This document shows, in pieces, positions 53,855 to 61,127 of a stretch of 64,000 nt of DNA. Each line of letters opens with the position of its first letter. Position 1 is the first letter of the stretch. Source of the DNA: Marinimicrobium agarilyticum DSM 16975. Lineage in GTDB: Bacteria > Pseudomonadota > Gammaproteobacteria > Pseudomonadales > Cellvibrionaceae. A model generated the notes under the pieces. That model saw only the letters and a list, made by a program, of their open reading frames with translations, made no database searches and was not told the origin of the DNA. Where the stretch lies: assembly GCF_000423345.1 (NCBI RefSeq), contig NZ_AUHU01000005.1, positions 62,001 through 126,000 on the forward strand. Direction: 5' to 3'. Made by a program: the position numbers and the translations under genes.

Positions 53855-55188
53855 CTATATCGGCTGCATTATCGGTAAACGCACAGGCGACGCTGCTGCT
53901 GACCAGCTATTTCAATAAGGCGGGCAGTGAAGATGCCCGACCACTCAGTACCGGTGAATGGGGGCGTTTCGCCGTCTGGTTAAAAGAGAACTCCATCGCC
54001 CCTGCGGATTTACTGGCATCGGAACCAGGGAGCATGCTCAGTAGCTGGCATGACTCACGTATTTCCACAGACCGCATTTTACAATTGTTGAAACGGGGTC
54101 ACAGCCTGGCACTAGCGGTGGAAAAGTGGCAGCGAGCGGGCTTGTGGGTTATCACCCGTTCTGACCCGGAGTACCCGAAACGGCTGAAATACCGCCTGAA
54201 AACTGCTTCACCGCCAGTCTTGTTTGGTTGTGGAGAGAAATCTCTACTTAATGCAGGTGGCTTGGCGGTGGTTGGTTCGCGCAAGGCTAACGAACTGGAT
54301 TTGGCTTTTACCGAACAAGTAGGCGCTAAAGCCGCCTCGGAAGGTGTTGCAATCGTATCGGGCGGTGCCCGTGGCGTGGATGAAACAGCCATGCAAGGGG
54401 CAATAAACAGTGGAGGAGCCGTCATCGGCGTGATGGCCGACAGCCTGTTACGTGCAGCAACCAGTTCAAAATGGCGAAAGGGGCTGATGGACGGTCATGT
54501 CGTCCTGGTTTCGCCCTTTTACCCAGAGGCAGGTTTTAATGCGGGCAATGCCATGGCCCGGAATAAATACATCTACTGCTTGGCAGACAGTGCACTGGTA
54601 ATTCACTCTGGCAAAAAAGGGGGCACCCTCAACGGTGCTGAAGAGAACCTGAAAAAAAGCTGGGTACCACTATGGGTAAAACCAACGGACGACCGTGACG
54701 CCGCCAACCATGATCTGGTCGCCAAGGGCGGAAGCTGGTGTGAGGGGGATATTCAGGCGCTGAGCATAAATCATTTATTGACCGCGACCTATCATGCAGA
54801 CTATGCCATAAAAAAAGAGCAACCAGACTTGTTCTCTGTCGGTGAAGCTGCCCGGCCAGAACCTCAGACAGGCCTGTTTGATACCGTCGCTGAGACTTCC
54901 CAGCAGAATATTCCGGACAGCAAAAGCACAACAAAAGAGCCGGTAAACGATGCTCCCCAGGAAGGGACGCCGCCCGATTTTTATCAAACATTTCTGGATG
55001 CGTTGCCACAACTGGCTCAATCCCCCGTGACGCTGGAACAATTGCTGAACGACACGGGTTTGCACAAATCGCAATTGAATGACTGGTTAAAACGCGCCTT
55101 AAGCGATGGCGTGGTGAAAAAGTTGAACCGACCGGTACGCTATCTGGCCATCAACAAGAAACAAGGAGAAGCGTACAGTGATAAATGA
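53851..55188 (+). CDS. DprA/Smf-like DNA-processing protein
   Basis: 445 residues. A central Rossmann-like DprA domain (about 125-310) shows LAVVGSRKAN, SGGARGVDETAM, FYPEAGFNAGNAMARN and IHSGKKGGTLNGAEE, matching the GSR...GxxGxD...N-GTL pattern of the family. The N-terminal 120 residues replace the usual SAM-type domain, and the C-terminus has a winged helix (about 365-440). DprA loads RecA on incoming single strands in transformation; within defence islands its role is not known. Overlaps the RecQ-PRTase stop by 4 bp and the next gene by 11 bp. Confidence 0.88.
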   Translation: MTISAALSVNAQATLLLTSYFNKAGSEDARPLSTGEWGRFAVWLKENSIAPADLLASEPGSMLSSWHDSRISTDRILQLLKRGHSLALAVEKWQRAGLWVITRSDPEYPKRLKYRLKTASPPVLFGCGEKSLLNAGGLAVVGSRKANELDLAFTEQVGAKAASEGVAIVSGGARGVDETAMQGAINSGGAVIGVMADSLLRAATSSKWRKGLMDGHVVLVSPFYPEAGFNAGNAMARNKYIYCLADSALVIHSGKKGGTLNGAEENLKKSWVPLWVKPTDDRDAANHDLVAKGGSWCEGDIQALSINHLLTATYHADYAIKKEQPDLFSVGEAARPEPQTGLFDTVAETSQQNIPDSKSTTKEPVNDAPQEGTPPDFYQTFLDALPQLAQSPVTLEQLLNDTGLHKSQLNDWLKRALSDGVVKKLNRPVRYLAINKKQGEAYSDK

Positions 55189-55546
55189 CTTGATCCGCAG
55201 CAAGGGCGATACAGCGCTATTCGGCAACAGTACCACGGCGATGAAAGCCCAGTGGCGGGTGCCGGGCAGCCGCCCGCTGGCCGACTTTGCCCCGACCATT
55301 GTTCTTAAAGCTAAAGATTTCGCCACCGAAATTACCATCCACAATGCCCGCGAACAGGCCATGAGCCGGGAGCAACAAATCTCGCAAGAGCATGTCACCA
55401 ACAACGAAGCCGTGCGCCAAACACTGCTAAGCCGGGGGATCCGCCCGGAAAGCCTGCCACCCGCCGAGGATGTGAAGAAGGTTGAGCGACGCTTGGACTC
55501 GGTGAACAAAAAAGCGCTGAAAAACCCTGACGGGTTGGAAGAGTGA
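55178..55546 (+). CDS. DinD C-terminal domain protein (N-terminally truncated DinD)
   Basis: 122 residues from GTG 55178, 11 bp inside the DprA-like gene, with AAGGAG upstream. The sequence IRSKGDTALFGNSTTAMKAQ, SRPLADFAPTIVLKAKDFA, QEHVTNNEAVRQTLLSRGI and PPAEDVKKVERRL matches the C-terminal part of DinD (DNA-damage-inducible protein D). The N-terminal Bro-like domain of full DinD (about 270 residues in E. coli) is missing. Full-length dinD is often encoded in type I R-M operons between hsdM and hsdS. Here it could be a degraded remnant kept by coupling, or a functional stand-alone domain; the intact frame, ribosome site and tight coupling favour the latter. Confidence 0.8.
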   Translation: MINDLIRSKGDTALFGNSTTAMKAQWRVPGSRPLADFAPTIVLKAKDFATEITIHNAREQAMSREQQISQEHVTNNEAVRQTLLSRGIRPESLPPAEDVKKVERRLDSVNKKALKNPDGLEE

Positions 55547-56781
55547 TGGACGAGAAACAAGCATTGGTGCCCCGGTTGCGCTTTCCTGAGTTTCGGGAGG
55601 AGGGGGAGTGGCAAGAAAGAAAGCTTGGGGAGAAAGATATAGCAAGCTTTGTAAAAAAGCGAGTCTCACGCAGTGACCTCCGGCTTGAAAGCTACATCAG
55701 CACCGAGAACTTGCTCCCCAATTTTGGCGGAAAAAAACGTGCATCTAAGTTGCCTCCTTCCGGGTCGTTCACTAGCTTCAAGACGGGGGACATACTTATT
55801 GCCAACATTCGTCCCTACTTGAAAAAGGTTTGGGTGGCTGATTTTTATGGAGCCGCATCTAACGATGTAATTGTTATTCGCCCAATGGGTGGCATTCGTG
55901 GATCATTTCTATCAGCATTACTTAAAAACGATGCATTTATCGGTTATGTGATGGAAGGGGCAAAAGGCGTAAAAATGCCAAGAGGCGATGTTTCCTTGAT
56001 GAAGGAATACTCTCTCGCAGTACCTTGCCCCGGAGAACAACAAAAAATCGCCGACTGCCTCTCGTCCCTCGATGCTCTGATCGCCGCACAGGCGGACAAG
56101 ATCGACGCCCTCAAGATCCATAAAAAAGGCCTGATGCAGCTGCTCTTTCCCCGCGACGGCGAAACCGTCCCCCGCCTGCGCTTTCCCGAGTTTTGGGGTG
56201 CGGGTGAGTGGCAATATAGGAAGGCGGGGTTGCTCTTTTCTAATCGAACGGAACAAGGCCAAGATGGACTGCCCATCTACTCCGTCACGATGAACGATGG
56301 AGTGGCGAGGCGAGATAGCCTTGATAGGAAAATCGACAATATCTCAGAGTCATCAGGCAACAAGAAGGCTCACAGGCATGACATTATTTACAATATGATG
56401 CGGATGTGGCAGGGCGCGTCAGGTGTCGCGGATGAAGATTGCATGGTTAGTCCAGCATATGTTGTCTTGGCACCAAGAGAGTTCGTTAGCTCTGCCTTTT
56501 TCGGTTACTTGTTCAAGACTCATCAATTCTTGCATATATTGACCGCCCATTCACAAGGGTTGACCAAAGACAGATTACGTCTCTATTTCAAAGACTTTGC
56601 CCAGATTCCATTGCCAATCCCACCCGTGGGAGAGCAGAAGAAAATTGGGGGTTGCCTTTTGTCCCTCGACGAAGCGATCACTGTTCAGACGGAAAAGCTC
56701 GGCACTCTCAACGCCCATAAAAAAGGCCTGATGCAGCAGCTCTTTCCAAGTCTGGGATCGCGGGTAGACAACAGTGGGTAA
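55546..56781 (+). CDS. hsdS: Type I restriction-modification specificity subunit S
   Basis: 411 residues from ATG 55546 (TGATG with the previous stop; GTG 55543 would add one residue). Two target-recognition domains (about 10-165 and 205-370), each followed by a helical spacer. The internal repeat is clear: PRLRFPEF begins both halves and HKKGLMQ-LFP ends both, giving the circular pseudo-symmetry of HsdS. It sets the DNA recognition sequence for both methylation and cleavage. The TRDs are A+T-richer than the conserved helices, as is usual for swapped domains. Confidence 0.95.
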   Translation: MDEKQALVPRLRFPEFREEGEWQERKLGEKDIASFVKKRVSRSDLRLESYISTENLLPNFGGKKRASKLPPSGSFTSFKTGDILIANIRPYLKKVWVADFYGAASNDVIVIRPMGGIRGSFLSALLKNDAFIGYVMEGAKGVKMPRGDVSLMKEYSLAVPCPGEQQKIADCLSSLDALIAAQADKIDALKIHKKGLMQLLFPRDGETVPRLRFPEFWGAGEWQYRKAGLLFSNRTEQGQDGLPIYSVTMNDGVARRDSLDRKIDNISESSGNKKAHRHDIIYNMMRMWQGASGVADEDCMVSPAYVVLAPREFVSSAFFGYLFKTHQFLHILTAHSQGLTKDRLRLYFKDFAQIPLPIPPVGEQKKIGGCLLSLDEAITVQTEKLGTLNAHKKGLMQQLFPSLGSRVDNSG

Positions 56782-58327
56782 AGGACTGCAAGAACTATCC
56801 TCGCCTGACGCACTAGAGTTTATCGGGGGGCTGATTGATAGCGCGACTGATAAGGCGTTGCCCGAGCAAGCACGACAAGCACTTGACCATTGCGATGCCT
56901 TGGAGGAGCGCCTTGGTGGGACTCAACGGGTTGAGCTTGACTATTTCCGAGCCAATGCCTGGTCGGTCATTCGACAGGCAAAGCACAGTGACGAATCAGC
57001 GGTCTGGGAATGGGATCAACCGGAGATTTTGAACGAGATCTTCTATTTACGGTCCGCAGTTCGCTCTACCCAGTTCTCCTCGCTCGGTACCTTCAGGCAG
57101 TGCCAAATGCTTGTCAATCTGGGCAATATACTGAGCCACATAGGGCGCCCAATAGAAGCGATTGAGTATTGGGCACGAGCGCTCACGCGAATGCCAAAAT
57201 TTGCAATGGCACTTGGAAACCTCGGTTTCGGGCTGGAGACCTTTGCGAAGTATCTTTATGACCCGGGCCATCAGGTTGTGATTCTGAAAGAAGCCTGTGG
57301 TTTCCTAAAGTCGGTTGCTGAGCCAGGCGCTGTTTGGGATAGAGAGGATTATCGGACAGTGGCGCAGAGCATGCTGAAGAAGGCTGAAGCCATAGAGGCT
57401 CATGTTGATTTCAGCCGCGTGGAGAGTATTTCACTGAGTGAACATTCGCTGGGTCGCTCAAAAATGGAGCGCCAATATCGCGTATGGGCATTAGATAACG
57501 GATTATTTCTGTCGCCACTCAATGACCTGGGCGCGTATCCCATTGCCGCGCACGATGTGTTACATCTACCGGCGATGGTTCGACCACTTTCAGAACCACC
57601 ACATTATATTGGATTTTTTAATCAGCTCAAGCAAGAATATGCAACAGCACGTTTTTTTTGCTGGCAAGGCATAACGTCAACTGAATCCTATAAGAAGCAC
57701 TATTCAGACAAAGGTGTTTTTCTCCTCGACACGCTGGATTATCCGGTATATTCAAAAGCCTCAGAAGAGATCAAAGTCGCATTTCGGATGGCGTATTCGT
57801 TGTTCGATAAAATTGCCTTCTTTATTAACGAGTACTGGACACTGGGTCTGCAGGAGCGCTCGATTAACTTTCAGTCAGTCTGGCTCGAAGGAGGAACTAA
57901 AGGGAAACCAAAGCGCCTGCGCGTTAAATTCCAAGGTCACCAGAATCTACCTCTTCGGGGACTTTACTGGCTAAGTAAGGACTTTGTGGAGTCCGGACGG
58001 GATACTGATGCTCCAGTATTGGGCGAAACAATGGAGCCGGATGCATACAAGCTTCGATCCACTCGAAACCATTTAGAGCATAAGTACCTCAAGGTTCATG
58101 ACGATATGTGGGGCTATACGGATCGTTCAGGCAACTCAATGTTTGACGACCAGTGGGCCGCCCACTTGTCGATGCAAGAGCTTCAACAAAAAGCGCTAAG
58201 AATATTGAAAATGGCCAGGTGTGGACTGACCTATTTGTCATTGGCGGTACACCGAGAAGAAGGTCTTCGCCGTTCTCAATCGCCAGATGGGATTGCCGTT
58301 CCTATGTCGCTGCCGAGATGGGAGTGA
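56774..58327 (+). CDS. LA2681-type HEPN domain protein (candidate RNase), with N-terminal TPR-like helices
   Basis: 517 residues from GTG 56774, overlapping hsdS by 8 bp. The N-terminal third has TPR-like helix pairs (QCQMLVNLGNILSHIGRPIE, then ALTRMPKFAMALGNLGFGLE). The C-terminal part holds a HEPN-like helical domain with the catalytic-type motif RNHLEH (Arg431-His436, RN-x3-H) in a long helix, fitting the LA2681 family of HEPN proteins. Known HEPN enzymes cut RNA in toxin and abortive-infection systems. The gene is A+T-richer than its hsd neighbours, so it looks inserted into the operon. RNase activity is inference. Confidence 0.75.
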   Translation: MGKGLQELSSPDALEFIGGLIDSATDKALPEQARQALDHCDALEERLGGTQRVELDYFRANAWSVIRQAKHSDESAVWEWDQPEILNEIFYLRSAVRSTQFSSLGTFRQCQMLVNLGNILSHIGRPIEAIEYWARALTRMPKFAMALGNLGFGLETFAKYLYDPGHQVVILKEACGFLKSVAEPGAVWDREDYRTVAQSMLKKAEAIEAHVDFSRVESISLSEHSLGRSKMERQYRVWALDNGLFLSPLNDLGAYPIAAHDVLHLPAMVRPLSEPPHYIGFFNQLKQEYATARFFCWQGITSTESYKKHYSDKGVFLLDTLDYPVYSKASEEIKVAFRMAYSLFDKIAFFINEYWTLGLQERSINFQSVWLEGGTKGKPKRLRVKFQGHQNLPLRGLYWLSKDFVESGRDTDAPVLGETMEPDAYKLRSTRNHLEHKYLKVHDDMWGYTDRSGNSMFDDQWAAHLSMQELQQKALRILKMARCGLTYLSLAVHREEGLRRSQSPDGIAVPMSLPRWE

Positions 58328-58331
58328 TTCT

Positions 58332-59435
58332 GTGATAAACTTTGACACTTTGAACGATATCGCTGAACACCTACGCGAGCGACTGGAGCTGAAGAAGTAC
58401 ATCCTGCTATTCGCCTTCAACGGCACCGGTAAGACGCGTCTGTCCATGGCCTTCAAAGAACTGGGTAAGCAAGGCGGTGGTGACGAAGAAACGCGGGACA
58501 CTCTCTACTTCAACGCCTTCACCGAAGACCTGTTCTACTGGGATAACGACCTGGAGCATGGCGCCAAGCGGGTGCTGCGGCTGAACCGTGATTCCCACTT
58601 TTTTGACGGCTTGCAAGAGCTGGAGATGGAAAACCGCATTGGCCCGCTGCTGGCACGCTATGCGGATTTTGACTTCCTCATCGACTACGAAACCTGGGAA
58701 ATCAGCTTTTTTCGGGACACAGACTCCGACGGCGCGCCCATCCCCATCAAAGTGTCACGCGGCGAGGAGAATATCTTCGTTTGGTGCTTCTTTCTCGCTG
58801 TCGCCCAATTGGCGGTGGACCAGGAGGAAGGCTCACCCTATGCCTGGGTGAGGTACCTCTATATCGACGATCCCATCTCATCGCTGGACGACAATAACGC
58901 CATCGCTGTAGCCAGTCATCTGGCGCAACTGCTTAAGAATGCTAATGGGCAGATCAGAACAGTGATCTCCACGCACCATCATCTATTTTTCAACGTGATG
59001 TGCAATGAGCTGAGCAAGGCGGTTAAAGGCTTCCTGAGCAAGGAGGCCGACCATTTCCGGCTGGCGGATACCGGCGAGACGCCGCGCTACCATCATGTCG
59101 CCCTGCTGAAACATCTGCATGAGGTGGCTGAATCGGGAGAGGTCTATACCCACCACTTCAATATCCTGCGCAACATTCTGGAAAAAACGGCCACCTTCCA
59201 TGGCTTTCGCAACTTTTCCGCCTGCATCAAGCAGGACAGCAACGACCCGGACGGCATTCTTCATGCCCGGCTGGTCAATGTGCTCAGTCACGGCAATTAC
59301 TCCCTGTATGAGCCCCAAGAAATGCTGCCGGAGAACAAGGAGTATTTCCGTAAGATTCTACGGGATTTCATGAACAATTATCGCTTTAATCCGGAACTCT
59401 TCCCGGAGCTGACTCAAGAGAGTACCAACGCATGA
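58332..59435 (+). CDS. prrC: PrrC-like anticodon nuclease/ATPase
   Basis: 367 residues from GTG 58332, 4 nt after the HEPN stop. ABC/AAA-type ATPase with Walker A FNGTGKT (Lys34), signature SRGEENIFVW, Walker B YLYIDDPISSLDD and H-loop STHHH. The C-terminal domain has RNILE and LSHGNYS, giving Arg280, Glu284 and His320. The Arg-to-Glu spacing of four is the same as the Arg320-Glu324 pair of E. coli PrrC, whose His356 is the third active-site residue. Length is close to PrrC (396). PrrC cuts tRNA-Lys when phage disarms the host hsd enzyme with which it is silenced. The gene overlaps hsdM by 4 bp. Confidence 0.8.
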   Translation: MINFDTLNDIAEHLRERLELKKYILLFAFNGTGKTRLSMAFKELGKQGGGDEETRDTLYFNAFTEDLFYWDNDLEHGAKRVLRLNRDSHFFDGLQELEMENRIGPLLARYADFDFLIDYETWEISFFRDTDSDGAPIPIKVSRGEENIFVWCFFLAVAQLAVDQEEGSPYAWVRYLYIDDPISSLDDNNAIAVASHLAQLLKNANGQIRTVISTHHHLFFNVMCNELSKAVKGFLSKEADHFRLADTGETPRYHHVALLKHLHEVAESGEVYTHHFNILRNILEKTATFHGFRNFSACIKQDSNDPDGILHARLVNVLSHGNYSLYEPQEMLPENKEYFRKILRDFMNNYRFNPELFPELTQESTNA

Positions 59436-61042
59436 CCAAAGACCAACTGAGCCAACTGGGTAAGACCCTCTGGGCCATCGCCGACGACCTGCGCGGGGCG
59501 ATGAATGCCGACGACTTCCGCGACTATATGCTGTCGTTCCTGTTTTTGCGCTACCTCTCCGATAACTTTGAGACGGCGGCTAAGAAGGAGCTGGGGCCGG
59601 ACTACCCCAATCTGGAAGAGGAAGACCGGCGCGCGCCGTTGGCGGTCTGGTACGCCGATAACGCCGGGGATGTGCCCGCTTTCGAAAAGCAGATGCGCCG
59701 CAAGGTGCACTATGTGATCCACCCGGACTACCTGTGGAGCAGCATCTACGAGCGCGCCCGCACCCAGGACGCCGAGCTTCTGCAAACCCTGGAGAGCGGT
59801 TTCAGTTACATTGAGAACCAGTCCTTCGCCAGCACCTTCCAGGGGCTGTTTTCCGAGATCAACCTCAACTCGGAAAAGCTGGGCCGGACGCCCAAGGCAC
59901 GCAACGATAAGCTCTGCACCATCATTACCAAGATTGCTGAGGGGATCGCGCAGTTCTCCACCGACAGCGATATCTTGGGTGATGCCTACGAGTATTTGAT
60001 TGGCCAGTTCGCGGCCGGCTCCGGGAAGAAGGCCGGGGAGTTCTACACCCCGCAGAGCGTCTCCACCATCCTCTCGCGCATCGTCACTCTGGACAGCCAG
60101 GACCCAAGCACCGGCAAGAAGAAAAAGCTCAACAATGTGCTGGACTTCGCCTGCGGCTCGGGCTCGCTGCTGCTCAATGTGCGCAACCAGATGGGGCCGC
60201 ACGGCATCGGCAAGATCTACGGCCAGGAAAAGAACATCACCACCTATAACCTGGCGCGCATGAACATGCTGCTGCACGGCGTCAAGGACAGTGAGTTCGA
60301 GATCCACCACGGCGACTCCCTGACCAATGACTGGGAGCTGCTCAATGAGATGAACCCGGCTAAAAAGCTCCAGTGCGACGCTGTGGTGGCCAATCCGCCG
60401 TTCAGCTACCGTTGGCAGCCCAATGAGGCGCTGGGCGAGGACTTCCGCTTCAAAAATTACGGACTGGCGCCCAAATCAGCCGCCGACTTCGCCTTCCTGC
60501 TGCACGGTTTCCACTTCCTCGGCGACGAAGGCACTATGGCCATCATTCTGCCCCACGGCGTGCTGTTCCGGGGCGGCGTGGAGAACCGGATCCGCACCAA
60601 GCTGCTCAAGGACGGCCATGTCGACACCGTCATTGGCCTGCCGTCCAACCTGTTTTTCTCCACCGGCATCCCGGTCTGCATCCTGGTACTGAAAAAGTGC
60701 AAAAAGCCCGATGATGTGCTCTTTATCAATGCCAGCGAGCATTACAAGAAGGGCAAGCGGCAGAATCAGCTATTGCCGGCGCATATCGACGAGATCATCG
60801 ATACCTATCAGAAGCGGCCGGAGTCGATCGAGCGCTATGCCCGGCGCGTCAGCATGGAAGAGATCGAGAAGAATGAATACAACCTCAACATCTCCCGCTA
60901 TGTCAGCACCGCCAAGCCCGAAGAGGAAATCGACTTGGCAGCTGTTCATGCGCAACTGTCGGACATAGAAAAACGCATTGGCGAAGCGTCAGAGAAGCAC
61001 AATCAATACCTGAAACAGCTCAATTTACCTCCAGTGGGATAG
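59432..61042 (+). CDS. hsdM: Type I restriction-modification methyltransferase subunit M
   Basis: 536 residues. N-terminal helical domain (MTKDQLSQLGKTLWAIADDL and the DDFRDYMLSFLFLRYL pattern), then an N6-adenine methyltransferase domain with GEFYTPQSV (about 203-211), AdoMet loop DFACGSGSLLL (about 238) and the catalytic NPPF (about 320-323, ANPPFSYRW). It forms M2S with HsdS and protects host DNA. It is the last gene of the operon, after hsdR, so newly made HsdR would rely on post-translational control in a naive cell. Confidence 0.96.
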   Translation: MTKDQLSQLGKTLWAIADDLRGAMNADDFRDYMLSFLFLRYLSDNFETAAKKELGPDYPNLEEEDRRAPLAVWYADNAGDVPAFEKQMRRKVHYVIHPDYLWSSIYERARTQDAELLQTLESGFSYIENQSFASTFQGLFSEINLNSEKLGRTPKARNDKLCTIITKIAEGIAQFSTDSDILGDAYEYLIGQFAAGSGKKAGEFYTPQSVSTILSRIVTLDSQDPSTGKKKKLNNVLDFACGSGSLLLNVRNQMGPHGIGKIYGQEKNITTYNLARMNMLLHGVKDSEFEIHHGDSLTNDWELLNEMNPAKKLQCDAVVANPPFSYRWQPNEALGEDFRFKNYGLAPKSAADFAFLLHGFHFLGDEGTMAIILPHGVLFRGGVENRIRTKLLKDGHVDTVIGLPSNLFFSTGIPVCILVLKKCKKPDDVLFINASEHYKKGKRQNQLLPAHIDEIIDTYQKRPESIERYARRVSMEEIEKNEYNLNISRYVSTAKPEEEIDLAAVHAQLSDIEKRIGEASEKHNQYLKQLNLPPVG

Positions 61043-61127
61043 CGGACACTAGACCCAAAGGTACCGGAGCTTTCGACAGCCTGCTAACTCATTTGCCTCG
61101 GTTGCTGGGGTAGCAATAAAAATAGGA

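Noticed and set aside
55546-56781. Direct repeats in hsdS considered as a recombination or phase-variation site
   Set aside because: They are the normal conserved-region repeats of a two-TRD HsdS; no second hsdS copy, invertase or short tandem repeat is present in the window.
48669-61042. Island considered as BREX, DISARM or Druantia
   Set aside because: The methyltransferase, specificity and R subunits are plain type I; no PglZ, BrxL, DrmA or DruE-like proteins were found.
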